Positions 17,382 to 26,640 are shown, numbered from the stretch's first letter. The stretch is 41,307 nt of DNA from Bacteroidales bacterium UBA1205 (GCA_002309615.1 DBXT01000044.1:10180-51486), one strand, 5' to 3'. Notes: a model not told the origin generated them from the sequence alone. Made by a program: numbers and translations.

Positions 17382-18011
17382 ATGCAAATATACAAACTTT
17401 TCTACAATTATAACTTTATAGAAGTAATAAAAAAAACCGAAGTTACTTCTTTGGAAGGTAATTTTCTGTATTACAACCAAATTAAATCCGTTTCTTCCGT
17501 TATTGATAATTTTATTGCTACCAAACAAAATATGGTAATAATATGTGATATGTTAAAACAGGCAGAAATGTTACTGGAGGACATAAAGCAATGTTTTACG
17601 TTTCAAAAAGCGGCAGGAGGAATAGTATGTTCAAAAAATAAAATATTGGCAATTGAACGCTTAGGAAAATGGGATTTGCCCAAAGGACATGTAGAACAAG
17701 GGGAAACCGACACGCAAACAGCTATACGGGAAGTGCAGGAAGAAACAGGTATTCAACATTTGAAAATATTGCAAGACGCCGGATTTACCTATCATATTTT
17801 CCCGCAAGAAGGCTGCCCGAAATTGGTTCTTAAGCAAACCCATTGGTATACTATGCAAAACACTCCCGAAGAACAAGCTACTCCTCAAACAGAAGAACAT
17901 ATCACCCGGGTGACATGGCTGGATAAATCCGATTTGCAAACTTTTTTTAACAACACCTATCCTTCTATTTCCTTGTTGTTAGAAACTTGTTTTAACAAGC
18001 ATTTTTTATAA
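17382..18011 (+). CDS. Nudix hydrolase
   Basis: 209 residues. The Nudix box is complete at residues 102-124: GHVEQGE, then the REVQEETG signature (G-x5-E-x7-REU-x-EE-x-GU), which binds the metal for cleavage of a nucleoside diphosphate linked to another group. About 75 residues precede the Nudix fold, an N-terminal extension with strands and a helix, as seen in some Bacteroidota Nudix proteins. The frame is open upstream into pyrE, but the ATG at 17382 starts a plausible protein and avoids overlapping the divergent gene. The promoter must then lie inside pyrE or overlap it. Substrate is not predictable. Confidence 0.86.
   Translation: MQIYKLFYNYNFIEVIKKTEVTSLEGNFLYYNQIKSVSSVIDNFIATKQNMVIICDMLKQAEMLLEDIKQCFTFQKAAGGIVCSKNKILAIERLGKWDLPKGHVEQGETDTQTAIREVQEETGIQHLKILQDAGFTYHIFPQEGCPKLVLKQTHWYTMQNTPEEQATPQTEEHITRVTWLDKSDLQTFFNNTYPSISLLLETCFNKHFL
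17385..17392 (-). promoter_or_regulatory. Likely -7 promoter element of pyrE, inside the Nudix gene
   Basis: Minus strand TATATTTG (TAnnTTTG), 28 bp upstream of the pyrE start. It lies immediately within the first codons of the divergent Nudix gene. Confidence 0.5.
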
Positions 18012-18089
18012 AAATGATTCGTATTGATTGCCACTATATTATGGAATGGTTTTTGCTCATTTTAATGTTTAATTTAAATTATTTACACG

Positions 18090-18449
18090 ATGAAAAAAAT
18101 AGAAATATTATTATTGATAATGCTTGCATTATCAGCATGCCAAAATAACGAAAACGCCGGCATGCCCGCAACCGATACCCCTGATTCCGACGTGATATAC
18201 GACACCCTTCCTTCTTTACCGGAAGGAACTTTGTACAATGAACGTCAAATACTACAAATGGCACAGAACTATTCCAAAGCACCCACGGTGGTTATCGACC
18301 ATTTTGATAACGGGAACGTGGTGGTTCACTGCTATATTGATAATGAATTAAACACCGAAACCATAGATTGGCTCACCATTAACCCCAATACCGGTAAAGG
18401 TACCAATTTTATGGAGGAAGAAGTGGATTTTACTCAATATCTTCAGTAA
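18090..18449 (+). CDS. Small lipoprotein, unknown function
   Basis: 119 residues. A lipoprotein signal peptide ends LALSAC with C17 as the lipidated cysteine; a short acidic, Pro/Thr-rich linker follows. The mature domain (about 45-119) has PTVVIDHFDNGNVVVHCYIDN and ETIDWLTINPNTGKGT, a pattern of strands without known catalytic residues. No family is recognised. It stands between the Nudix gene and the GH3 fusion with separate spacers on each side (78 bp and about 150 bp). Confidence 0.75.
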   Translation: MKKIEILLLIMLALSACQNNENAGMPATDTPDSDVIYDTLPSLPEGTLYNERQILQMAQNYSKAPTVVIDHFDNGNVVVHCYIDNELNTETIDWLTINPNTGKGTNFMEEEVDFTQYLQ

Positions 18450-18601
18450 ATAAACACATCCATTTTGTTTTTTGTTGTCCTAAAAAGGCCTTTAATTTGC
18501 TTTTCTTTACTCACAAATTGATGTTAAAAATTTCGTGAGCGACATTACTTTCCGAGAAAATATTTTGTATTATTTTGCATATTATAAATCAGGTATGCAA
18601 C

Positions 18602-21496
18602 ATGAAACAATATAGTCGTATTATTTTTCTTTGTTTATTATCTTTACTGTGTTTTTCGGCAGCAAGTGTTCAAACATCCGGCACCCCGCAACCATCATGG
18701 GCCGATTCGGTATTTCAAACGCTTGATTTGGACCAAAAAATAGCCCAGCTGATGATGATAAGAGCGCATTCCGACAAGGATGAAGCGTATTGTAAGAATT
18801 TGGTGCAATATGTGAATGACTACCAAGTAGGTGGCGTGTGCTTTTTTCAAGGAGGTCCTTGCCGCCAAGCCAATCTTACCAACCGGTTGCAGGCAGTAAG
18901 CAACATTCCTCTTCTTGTGGGCATAGACGGAGAATGGGGACTGGGCATGCGGTTGGACAGCATTCCTTCTTTCCCGCGTCAAATGGCATTAGGCGCCGGC
19001 AACGATACTGCTCTTATATACCAAATGGGAGCCCTTATGGCCAAACAATGTAAACAAATAGGCATACACGTGAATTTTGCTCCTTGCGTGGATGTGAACA
19101 ACAATGCTCGAAACCCCGTTATCAACAGCCGTTCTTTTGGTGCCAATCCCCAATTGGTAACACAATGTGGCATTGCTTATGCCAAAGGCATGCAAGATAA
19201 TGGCGTAATGGCTTGTGCCAAACATTTTCCGGGACACGGAGATACTGAAATTGATTCACACAAAGACGCTCCCGTTATTGCTCATTCATTGAACAGACTT
19301 AAAAAAATAGAATTTTATCCCTTCGTTCAATTAATTAAAAACCATGTAGATGCAGTGATGGTGGGGCATTTGTTTGTCAAAGCCCTTGATACTACTGCCA
19401 TAGCTACCGCCTCTTCCTATATCACCACCTCCCTTTTAAAAGATACCATGGGTTTTGACGGCATAATATTCACCGACGGACTGGAAATGGGCGGCATAGT
19501 TAAACAATATCCGCAAGGAGAACTGGAAGTACGCTGCCTCATTGCCGGCGCCGACATGTTGCTGTTACCGGCCGACTATGAAATGGTTTCCATGGCTATA
19601 AAACAAGCTTTGCTGGATGGCAGACTTACCATTGATGATATTAACAAAAAATGCATGAAAGTATTGAAAATGAAAGAAAAATATGTTATCCCGAATCCTA
19701 TACACGTGGATAATATCAATACTTATAAAAACATCAATGTGAATGCTATCAACGAATTGAATGAACAATTAATGGAGAAATCCATCACATTATTGAACAA
19801 TCAAAATAATATTATCCCGTTAAATCACAAAAAACAAGGCCTCTACTTGCGAGAAGCAAAATCTTCCTCCAAAGCCATGATAGATGTTTTTAACAAACAT
19901 CTGAATGTCAGCATAATAGAAGCAAAAGAAAGTTTGATGCAAAAAAAAGAGGAAATCTACAAAATGAAAGAAGAGGCAGATTATATAATAGTAAGCTTGT
20001 CAAATTTGACCCAATATCCGCAAAAACGATATGGCATGAACGAGCAAACAATACGGCTATTAGACTCTCTCACCTCCGGTACTGTGCCTGTAGTGCTGTT
20101 ACTTCCTGCCAATCCTTATGCTATTAACGAATTGCCTTTTGCCGATAGGTTTGCTGCCATAGCCATAGGCTATCATCCTACGGAGATAGCGGAGAAAGCA
20201 CTGGCGGAAGCCGTTTGCGGAGTAAAACCCATAAAAGGACATTTACCCATAGACCTCAACCAATTCGCATACAATACCGGTATCACCATTGAAACCAATA
20301 AGAAAAACGCCCATGAGAAAAATCATGTTTTTTATAAAACCAAAATTGACGAAATTATAAATAATGCCATTGCCGAACATGCCTTTCCCGGATGCAATAT
20401 CATTATAGCACAAGGTAAACATATTCTTTACAATCAATGCTATGGCACTTATTCTTATAACGACTTATGTAAAACCAATACCTCCACCGTTTACGATTTG
20501 GCATCGGTGACCAAAGTAATGGCTACCACTCTTGCCGTGATGAAACTTTATGAAGAAAATAAAATCAATCTTAACGATAAAATCAGCAAATACCTGCCTT
20601 ATTTAAAAGGCAGCAACAAGGAAAACATTAAAGTTTACCAATTACTCACTCACACGGCAGGGCTTCAAGCCTGGATACCTTTTTACAAAGAAACCCTTAA
20701 CAAAGATTATTCTTTTAAAGAAGAATGGTGGCAAAAAAACTATTCTCCCGAATATGCCATACAAGTGGCCGATAATTTGTATTTACGCACCGATTTTGAA
20801 GACACCCTTTCTTTAAGAATAAGCCAATGTGCTTTAAAAGGAAACAATAACTATCTTTATAGCGACTTGGGATTTTATCTCTTGGCGGCCATAGTAAAAC
20901 AAGTGAGCGGGGTTACCTTGGATGTATATGTAAATCAACACTTTTACCAACCTATGGGATTAGAAAACACCACTTTTAACCCTTTGAAAAAAATAGCCAA
21001 AAACATGATAGCCCCTACTGAAAACGATACCCTCTTCCGCAAGCAGTTGTTATGCGGTTACGTTCACGACCAAGGAGCCGCCATGCTTGGTGGCGTTTCC
21101 GGTCATGCAGGATTATTTTCCACCGCCGAAGACCTCTTGGCAATATGTCAAATGCTTTTAGACAAAGGACTGTATCAGGGACACCGCTATTTAAAAGCTC
21201 AAACAGTAGAAACTTTTACCGATTATTATTTTCCTAAAGAAAGCAATTGCAGAAGGGGGCTGGGATTTGACAAACCAGCCAGAGGAAAAATGCCCAGTCC
21301 GTGCTGTTCCGCAGCTTCTCCTCTTAGCTATGGTCATAGCGGATTTACCGGCACGTTTATTTGGATAGACCCACGTTACGATTTGATATACATATTTTTA
21401 TCCAACAGAGTTAATCCTTCTGCCGACAATAACAAGATCACCCAAATGAACATACGTTCATCGGTACATTCTTTTGCTTATAAAATGGTGGAATAA
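18602..21496 (+). CDS. NagZ-like GH3 N-acetylhexosaminidase fused to a serine beta-lactamase-like domain
   Basis: 964 residues with a signal peptide (MKQYSRIIFLCLLSLLCFSA). The frame opens nine codons earlier at 18575, but the ATG at 18602 begins the signal peptide. Residues about 40-375 are a GH3 domain with the NagZ signature KHFPGHGDTEIDSH (K207-H220; the His/Asp dyad replaces a distant acid/base) and nucleophile D292 in FTDGLEMGG. A linker/second GH3 region follows. Residues about 585-960 are a serine hydrolase of the class C beta-lactamase/PBP type: S635-VT-K638, YSDLGFY as the Tyr motif, and GHSGFTGT as the HxG motif. The pairing suggests periplasmic turnover of peptidoglycan: cleaving GlcNAc-anhydroMurNAc and trimming peptides. 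This fusion is known in Bacteroidota. Confidence 0.9.
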   Translation: MKQYSRIIFLCLLSLLCFSAASVQTSGTPQPSWADSVFQTLDLDQKIAQLMMIRAHSDKDEAYCKNLVQYVNDYQVGGVCFFQGGPCRQANLTNRLQAVSNIPLLVGIDGEWGLGMRLDSIPSFPRQMALGAGNDTALIYQMGALMAKQCKQIGIHVNFAPCVDVNNNARNPVINSRSFGANPQLVTQCGIAYAKGMQDNGVMACAKHFPGHGDTEIDSHKDAPVIAHSLNRLKKIEFYPFVQLIKNHVDAVMVGHLFVKALDTTAIATASSYITTSLLKDTMGFDGIIFTDGLEMGGIVKQYPQGELEVRCLIAGADMLLLPADYEMVSMAIKQALLDGRLTIDDINKKCMKVLKMKEKYVIPNPIHVDNINTYKNINVNAINELNEQLMEKSITLLNNQNNIIPLNHKKQGLYLREAKSSSKAMIDVFNKHLNVSIIEAKESLMQKKEEIYKMKEEADYIIVSLSNLTQYPQKRYGMNEQTIRLLDSLTSGTVPVVLLLPANPYAINELPFADRFAAIAIGYHPTEIAEKALAEAVCGVKPIKGHLPIDLNQFAYNTGITIETNKKNAHEKNHVFYKTKIDEIINNAIAEHAFPGCNIIIAQGKHILYNQCYGTYSYNDLCKTNTSTVYDLASVTKVMATTLAVMKLYEENKINLNDKISKYLPYLKGSNKENIKVYQLLTHTAGLQAWIPFYKETLNKDYSFKEEWWQKNYSPEYAIQVADNLYLRTDFEDTLSLRISQCALKGNNNYLYSDLGFYLLAAIVKQVSGVTLDVYVNQHFYQPMGLENTTFNPLKKIAKNMIAPTENDTLFRKQLLCGYVHDQGAAMLGGVSGHAGLFSTAEDLLAICQMLLDKGLYQGHRYLKAQTVETFTDYYFPKESNCRRGLGFDKPARGKMPSPCCSAASPLSYGHSGFTGTFIWIDPRYDLIYIFLSNRVNPSADNNKITQMNIRSSVHSFAYKMVE

Positions 21497-21508
21497 GGTA
21501 TTGAAAAA

Positions 21509-22651
21509 TTATTCAAGACTTATTTTATTAATGGTATCTACCATTACATCCCAACTAAAACGTTTTTTCTCTTCTTGCATAGCCGCATGAAAACTATCAT
21601 AAAGGTTTTCTTCAAAAAAACGTATAATGGCTTGGGCTATTTCTTCACTATCGGGATTGACCACAAAACCGACTTTTCCGTCACTCACTATTTCGGCTAA
21701 GCCTCCGACATTGGTGGTAACTATCGGTTTTTCAAAATGATAGGCTATCTGTGTAACCCCGCTTTGGGTAGCACTTTTGTAGGGTTGTGCTATCAAATGT
21801 GCCGCACTAAAATACAGTGATACTTGTGCGTTGGGGATAAAACGGGTATGCAACACCACCTTGTCTTCCAATTGCAAACGAGATATTTGCTGCAAGTATT
21901 TATCTTCTTTGACATAAAACTCTCCGGCTACCAACAATTTCACCGGCATAGTCCTCAATTTTGAATCGGCAAAAGCTTCTATCAATAAATCCAAACCCTT
22001 ATAGTCGCGTATGAAACCGAAAAATAAAACATAACTATAATTCGGGTCTAAATGCAATTCATGTAAAGCTTGTTGCTGCGGAATCAACGTGCCGAAATTA
22101 TCGTACAACGGATGTAAGGTGTATGCTATAGGCTTGGTGGAAGTAAAATGTTTTAAATCGTTTAACACACTTTTTGACATGGTAATAAAACCATCTACAC
22201 TTCTTACAAAATAAGAAGACAGAAATGTATCTAAAAAATTTCTTTCGTGCGGAAGTATATTATCCACTATGGCTTCCACTTTGGTGTGCTTATTACGACG
22301 TACTATGCGAGCTATGGTTCCCAAACAAGGACCCATAAAAGGTATCCAATACCTTACTATTACAATATCCGGCCGCATTTTTTTAATATACCTGCCCACT
22401 TTTATCCAGTTAAAAGGATTGATGGAATTAACCATTACTTTTATTTTCAATCCTTTAGGAGGTTCTTCTGTGGATATTTGTGTTTTTCCGGGAAACAATA
22501 TAGACGGGTATTGCAAACTAAAGGTGATGATTTCCGTATCAAAACCATTATCCGTATACGCTTGTGCCAAGCGTTCGTTAAAAGTAGCTATACCTCCTCC
22601 TCGCAAAGGATATGCACTGCCTAATATCACCACCTTTTTTTTGCCTTCCAT
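21509..22651 (-). CDS. Glycosyltransferase family 4
   Basis: 380 residues, GT-B fold, no membrane helix. It opens with VVILGSAYPLRGGGIATFNERLAQAY, the glycine-rich N-terminal loop of GT4. The C-terminal nucleotide-sugar domain has the strand FFGFIRDYKGLDLLIEAF, then LIAQPYKSATQSGVTQIAYHFEKPIVTTNVGGLAEIV, in which Gln replaces the Glu pairs seen in many E-x7-E motifs. It is the last gene of the fabG-DUF4199-GT2-GT4 operon, 4 bp after GT2, so it probably adds a sugar to an envelope glycolipid or glycan. The sugar and acceptor are unknown. Confidence 0.88.
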   Translation of the reverse strand: MEGKKKVVILGSAYPLRGGGIATFNERLAQAYTDNGFDTEIITFSLQYPSILFPGKTQISTEEPPKGLKIKVMVNSINPFNWIKVGRYIKKMRPDIVIVRYWIPFMGPCLGTIARIVRRNKHTKVEAIVDNILPHERNFLDTFLSSYFVRSVDGFITMSKSVLNDLKHFTSTKPIAYTLHPLYDNFGTLIPQQQALHELHLDPNYSYVLFFGFIRDYKGLDLLIEAFADSKLRTMPVKLLVAGEFYVKEDKYLQQISRLQLEDKVVLHTRFIPNAQVSLYFSAAHLIAQPYKSATQSGVTQIAYHFEKPIVTTNVGGLAEIVSDGKVGFVVNPDSEEIAQAIIRFFEENLYDSFHAAMQEEKKRFSWDVMVDTINKISLE

Positions 22652-22655
22652 ACGT

Positions 22656-23624
22656 TTATTCGTTGTAATTATTTGTTTTTTGTTTGATAATATATTTGTT
22701 CCTGTCGCTGGAATTTCTGGAAATAAGTTCTCCCAAAAATCCTGCTAAAAACAACATTAAACCGAATATCATTGCCAATAAAGCCAAATAAAACAACGGC
22801 TGGTCGGTAACTTGACGGAAATATTCCACATGTCGGGAAAGATTAATAAGTTTCTCCACTATAAGCCATATAGTAATTCCAAAACCTATTAAAAACGATA
22901 TCGTTCCCCACAATCCGAAGAAATGCATGGGCTTTTTGCCGAATTTTGAGACAAAAGTAATGGATACCAAATCCAAAAATCCATTGATAAATCTATCCCA
23001 ACCGAATTTGGTAACACCGAATTTCCGTTTTTGATGGTGCACCACCTTTTCCCCTATTTTATTAAATCCTGCCCATTTGGCTATCACAGGAATATAGCGA
23101 TGCATTTCCCCGTAAACTTCTATGGTTTTCACCACTTCTTTTTTGTAGGCCTTAAGTCCGCAATTAAAATCATGCAAAGATATATGTGACATGCGACGAG
23201 TGGTCCAATTAAAAAATTTGGAAGGAATGTTTTTGGCTAATTTAGAATCATAACGCACTTTTTTCCAACCCGATACCAAATCGTAATTCTCTTCTTTTAT
23301 CATATGGTATAATTCCGGTATTTCATCAGGGCTGTCTTGCAAGTCGGCATCCATAGTAATCACTACATCGCCTTGCACATGTTCAAAACCTACATTCAAA
23401 GCGGCAGATTTTCCGTAATTGCGACGAAATCTGATGCCTTTAATGTTTTCATTTTGTGCACGCAACTGCTCTATTTTATTCCAAGAGCCGTCGGTGCTAC
23501 CATCATCTACCATCACTATTTCATAACTATAATGGTTCTCTTCCATCACTCGTTCTATCCATGATGTGAGCTCTGTTAACGATTCTTCTTCGTTTAACAA
23601 TGGTACTACTACTGAAATATCCAT
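22656..23624 (-). CDS. Glycosyltransferase family 2, polyprenyl-phosphate type (ArnC/GtrB-like)
   Basis: 322 residues. The GT-A domain (about 1-225) has VVPLLNEEESL at the N-terminus, VDDGSTDGSW for nucleotide binding and MDADLQDSPDEIPEL, where DAD is the metal-binding DXD and QDSPDEI is typical of ArnC/GtrB/DPM-type enzymes. Two C-terminal hydrophobic segments follow (about 235-260 and 278-300), as in GtrB, which moves a sugar from a nucleotide donor to polyprenyl phosphate on the cytoplasmic face. It lies 5 bp after DUF4199 and 4 bp before GT4. It could supply a polyprenyl-linked donor for a GT-C enzyme such as the GT39-like protein at 13562; this link is inference. Confidence 0.9.
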   Translation of the reverse strand: MDISVVVPLLNEEESLTELTSWIERVMEENHYSYEIVMVDDGSTDGSWNKIEQLRAQNENIKGIRFRRNYGKSAALNVGFEHVQGDVVITMDADLQDSPDEIPELYHMIKEENYDLVSGWKKVRYDSKLAKNIPSKFFNWTTRRMSHISLHDFNCGLKAYKKEVVKTIEVYGEMHRYIPVIAKWAGFNKIGEKVVHHQKRKFGVTKFGWDRFINGFLDLVSITFVSKFGKKPMHFFGLWGTISFLIGFGITIWLIVEKLINLSRHVEYFRQVTDQPLFYLALLAMIFGLMLFLAGFLGELISRNSSDRNKYIIKQKTNNYNE

Positions 23625-23629
23625 TTTGT

Positions 23630-24205
23630 TTATATTTTATCTGCGTTATCTATATCTATTGCTTGCTTTTCGGTTTCTTTATTTATTAGTTTATGCTTTC
23701 GCTGCATGCCTACCGATAGAAACAATGCTATGGTAAACGGAAATATCATCATTTGCAAAAAATTCCCTAACAACAACGACGCTAAAGTGGCATTTTTCAA
23801 ACTAGCTATTGCCGCATCTTTATCGCTTTGTAAATGGCTGCTTTGCTCTATTTTGGTTATTTGCTGATGTTTGTATCTGTCAACAAGCTGTTTGTCTACA
23901 CATTGTGAAAGCACTATGAAATATAGCGAAAAGATGATTCCGTAACACAATATCATTAAAGAACTTACTGATATTCCGTCGGAGAACAAAAATTCTTCTG
24001 TTTGTTTTTTGCTTCTATATTCCTTAATGCCAAAATATATACAAACCACTATCTCCACCAATGTTACCGGCACAAATAGCCGTTCTGTCCATTCGGGACC
24101 GCCATGTATGCAATATTTATCAATAATATTTATAACCATGGCTGCTCCTGCTGCCAAAGCACCCCATTTAAAAGCTATTTTCCACAATTTGCTATTCGTA
24201 TTCAT
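23630..24205 (-). CDS. DUF4199-like membrane protein
   Basis: 191 residues. The ATG at 24205 is chosen over 24277 because the longer version would overlap fabG and begins with a cysteine-rich stretch unlike a membrane protein. Four hydrophobic segments are seen (about 10-27, 38-58, 73-95, 143-165). The sequence FKWGALAAGAAMVINII and the middle soluble stretch of charged helices match DUF4199 proteins, which are found mainly in Bacteroidota and often sit beside a GtrB-like glycosyltransferase. The role is not established. It begins 10 bp after the fabG stop and ends 5 bp before GT2. Confidence 0.72.
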   Translation of the reverse strand: MNTNSKLWKIAFKWGALAAGAAMVINIIDKYCIHGGPEWTERLFVPVTLVEIVVCIYFGIKEYRSKKQTEEFLFSDGISVSSLMILCYGIIFSLYFIVLSQCVDKQLVDRYKHQQITKIEQSSHLQSDKDAAIASLKNATLASLLLGNFLQMMIFPFTIALFLSVGMQRKHKLINKETEKQAIDIDNADKI

Positions 24206-24215
24206 ACCTCTTAAT

Positions 24216-24968
24216 TTACATGTGCATGCCTCCGTCACAGCTGAGCACTTGTCCTGTAATATATGAAGATAAATCACTTGCCAAATATACTGCCGTATCG
24301 GCTACATCTCTCACTGTGCCCGCTCTTCGCAAGGGAATATTCTGTATCCATGCTGTGCGGAGTTCTTCTTTGAGCTGTTGAGTCATGGCTGTATCTATAA
24401 AACCGGGGGCTATGGCGTTGCATCGTATGTTACGACTTCCCAATTCTCGGGCCACACTTTTGGTAATGCCCAGTATACCGGCCTTGGAAGCAGCATAGTT
24501 TACTTGTCCCGCATTGCCTTCCAAGCCTACTATTGAACTCATATTGATAATTGAACCCTTCCGTTGTTTAAGCATAATCGGCTGCACCGCTTTTATTAAA
24601 TTAAACACCGATTTTAAATTGACGTTTATCACCTTGTCAAAATCATCTTCACTCATGCGTAAAAGCAAATTATCGCGTGTAATCCCGGCATTGTTGACCA
24701 AAATATCTATAGCACCGAAATCTGCATACATCTGCTCTACCATGCGTATGGTATCTTCGTAAGAAGAAGCATCGGAAACATAAAACGCATGTTTTACCCC
24801 CTCATTTTCCAATAGCTGCATTAAGGACAAAGCATTTTCATCTTCGCATAAGTCGGTAAAAGCCACATGTGCCCCGTGTTGAGCAAAAATTGTGGCAATT
24901 TCTCTTCCTATTCCCTTAGAAGCTCCTGTAATTAAGGCTGTTTTCCCTTCTAATAACTTCATGTTCAT
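24216..24968 (-). CDS. fabG: 3-oxoacyl-[acyl-carrier-protein] reductase
   Basis: 250 residues, a short-chain dehydrogenase/reductase. The NADPH loop TGASKGIG (14-21), NNAG (92-95), S145, YAASK with Y158 and K162, and the C-terminal SYITGQVLSCDGGMHM are all present, and the length is normal for FabG, which reduces beta-ketoacyl-ACP in fatty acid synthesis. The start has an alternative ATG two codons later. It heads the operon with DUF4199, GT2 and GT4. A -7 element is at 24992-24999. Confidence 0.93.
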   Translation of the reverse strand: MNMKLLEGKTALITGASKGIGREIATIFAQHGAHVAFTDLCEDENALSLMQLLENEGVKHAFYVSDASSYEDTIRMVEQMYADFGAIDILVNNAGITRDNLLLRMSEDDFDKVINVNLKSVFNLIKAVQPIMLKQRKGSIINMSSIVGLEGNAGQVNYAASKAGILGITKSVARELGSRNIRCNAIAPGFIDTAMTQQLKEELRTAWIQNIPLRRAGTVRDVADTAVYLASDLSSYITGQVLSCDGGMHM

Positions 24969-24991
24969 GCTAATTATAAATGCATAATTTG

Positions 24992-24999
24992 CAAAGATA
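24992..24999 (-). promoter_or_regulatory. -7 promoter element of the fabG operon
   Basis: Minus strand TATCTTTG, 24 bp upstream of the fabG start at 24968. Confidence 0.6.
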
Positions 25000-25044
25000 A
25001 CACTTTTTTTGCATATCGCACGCTATCGCCCCGATATGCCACGC

Positions 25045-25416
25045 TTATTTTCTTTTCCAACTGCTTCGAAAAGCATCCGGTATGTAATGTATGGATGTTT
25101 GTTTATTTTGTATCAATACCGATGCAATGTCAAAACGTATTTCTTCGCTGCGGTGATGTATGGAAACATATTTATCCGCTGCGGCAATAATATTTTTTTG
25201 CTTTGTTTTGGTAACAAACACCTCCGGTGCCCCAAAATAGGCTGACGTACGTGTTTTTACCTCCACAAAACACAAAATACCATTTTTGACAGCCACAATG
25301 TCAACTTCATAACTTCCTACATGCCAATTGTTTGCAAGTATTTCATAGCCGTGTTCCGCTAAATATTCGCATACTTTTTGCTCTCCGTATTTTCCTATAT
25401 CATTATGTTCTGCCAT
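25045..25416 (-). CDS. YraN family protein (UPF0102), nuclease-like fold
   Basis: 123 residues, close to the usual family length. The conserved opening GKYGEQKVCEYLAEHGYEILANNWHVG and the core YEVDIVAVKNGILCFVEVKTR are characteristic; E/D and the V-E-V-K stretch resemble a PD-(D/E)xK nuclease site. The cellular role is not firmly known. It follows hydE with a 9-bp gap, so it is probably its operon partner. Confidence 0.9.
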   Translation of the reverse strand: MAEHNDIGKYGEQKVCEYLAEHGYEILANNWHVGSYEVDIVAVKNGILCFVEVKTRTSAYFGAPEVFVTKTKQKNIIAAADKYVSIHHRSEEIRFDIASVLIQNKQTSIHYIPDAFRSSWKRK

Positions 25417-25425
25417 AGTTTTTCC

Positions 25426-26472
25426 TTATTTTTTTGACAATAGTTTTGAGTCACCTCTGTCCACCACTATTCGGCATCCGATGGATTCTATTCTTCTTTG
25501 AAGACAAAACCTGCATTCTGCGGCTTCGTCACCGGTACAAATTTTATGGTCGTAAATTTGATATTTTTTTCTGACAGACACAGGTGACAAATTGGGCATT
25601 ACCACGTTTGCCCCTGCTAAAATACCTTTTTCTCTTCCGCACGGATCAAGTGTTCCTAATGCCGTAGTAGCAGGCAAAAGCACTGCCGGCAGCATAAGCC
25701 GTAATACAGCTATCAAACGCAATGTAAGAACTACGCTTCCTTGAGGAAAAGCAGCAAATGGTGTTTGATGATGCGGAATAAACGGACCTATACCCACCAT
25801 TTGCGGTTGTAATTGTGCTATAAAATTTAAATCTTTAACCAAGTGTTCCGTTTTTTGATAAGGAGATCCCACCATAAAACCGGTTCCGACTTGATACCCT
25901 ATACGTTTTAAATCGTATAAACATCGTTGCCTGTTTTCCGCCGACAAATTCTGCGGATGTATTTGGCTATAATGTTGAAAATCAGCTGTTTCATGTCTTA
26001 ACAAATACCTGTCGGCTCCTGCGTCAAAATAAGCTTTATAGGTATCGTAACTGCGTTCTCCCAACGATAAAGTAATGGCACAATCAGGATATTTGTTGCG
26101 TATGCCGGAAATGATATCCACCATAACGTCATCGATATAATACATATCTTCCCCTCCTTGCAACACAAAGGTTCTAAAGCCTAAATTGTAGCCTTGTTCA
26201 CAACAGGATAATATTTCTTCTGCTGTAAGCCTATACCTTGATACTTCCGTATTGGATGCTCTTATACCGCAATAGTAACAATTGTTCCGGCAATAATTAC
26301 TCATTTCTATCAAGCCGCGAATATAAATATCGTTACCATAATATTCTCTCCTGACTTTTTGTGCTTGCTCATACAAATAATCATCCACTGACCCGTCGCT
26401 TGCCAAAAGCAGGTTCATCTCCTCATCGGGTAAGGTATGATTGGCAAGTAATTTATCTACTAACAACTTCAT
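25426..26472 (-). CDS. hydE: [FeFe]-hydrogenase H-cluster maturase HydE (radical SAM)
   Basis: 348 residues, the expected length. The radical-SAM cluster motif CRNNCYYC gives C61, C65 and C68. A C-terminal C312-x7-C320-x2-C323 has the same spacing as the auxiliary cluster of characterised HydE. The body aligns with the biotin synthase/HydE type (FVLQGGEDMYY, LSLGE, GTGFMVGSPYQ). HydE helps build the diiron site of [FeFe]-hydrogenase together with HydF and HydG, so its presence implies hydrogen metabolism in this organism; the other maturases and the hydrogenase are not in the window. Confidence 0.92.
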   Translation of the reverse strand: MKLLVDKLLANHTLPDEEMNLLLASDGSVDDYLYEQAQKVRREYYGNDIYIRGLIEMSNYCRNNCYYCGIRASNTEVSRYRLTAEEILSCCEQGYNLGFRTFVLQGGEDMYYIDDVMVDIISGIRNKYPDCAITLSLGERSYDTYKAYFDAGADRYLLRHETADFQHYSQIHPQNLSAENRQRCLYDLKRIGYQVGTGFMVGSPYQKTEHLVKDLNFIAQLQPQMVGIGPFIPHHQTPFAAFPQGSVVLTLRLIAVLRLMLPAVLLPATTALGTLDPCGREKGILAGANVVMPNLSPVSVRKKYQIYDHKICTGDEAAECRFCLQRRIESIGCRIVVDRGDSKLLSKK

Positions 26473-26547
26473 TCCTATCTATTTTTATGCTAATCAATTG
26501 CGTTTCTCACGCTCTTTTCGGCTTGTTATCTTTTTCTTCTTTTTGTT

Positions 26548-26617
26548 TTATGCTGATATTTGAATACGGCAAAAGTAACATTTTAATTTTACAAAACACA
26601 TATTATGCTGATATTTG
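26548..26617 (+). repeat. Two 15-bp direct repeats in the hydE / T9SS gene spacer
   Basis: The sequence TTATGCTGATATTTG occurs at 26548-26562 and again at 26603-26617, 55 bp apart, in the 225-bp divergent spacer. The second copy ends 16 bp before the -7 element at 26633. It may be a regulator site for the gene at 26698 or for hydE. Confidence 0.5.
26570..26577 (-). promoter_or_regulatory. Possible -7 promoter element of hydE
   Basis: Minus strand TACTTTTG, a TAnnTTTG match about 98 bp upstream of the hydE start. Confidence 0.35.
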
Positions 26618-26632
26618 CTTTATTTTTTTTTA

Positions 26633-26640
26633 TATCTTTG
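26633..26640 (+). promoter_or_regulatory. -7 promoter element of the T9SS-exported protein
   Basis: TATCTTTG, 58 bp upstream of the ATG at 26698. It lies inside the longer open frame that begins at 26605, which supports the later start. Confidence 0.55.

Noticed and set aside
24206..24277. Upstream start of the DUF4199 gene at 24277
   Set aside because: It would overlap fabG by 62 bases; the ATG at 24205 gives a normal membrane protein start.
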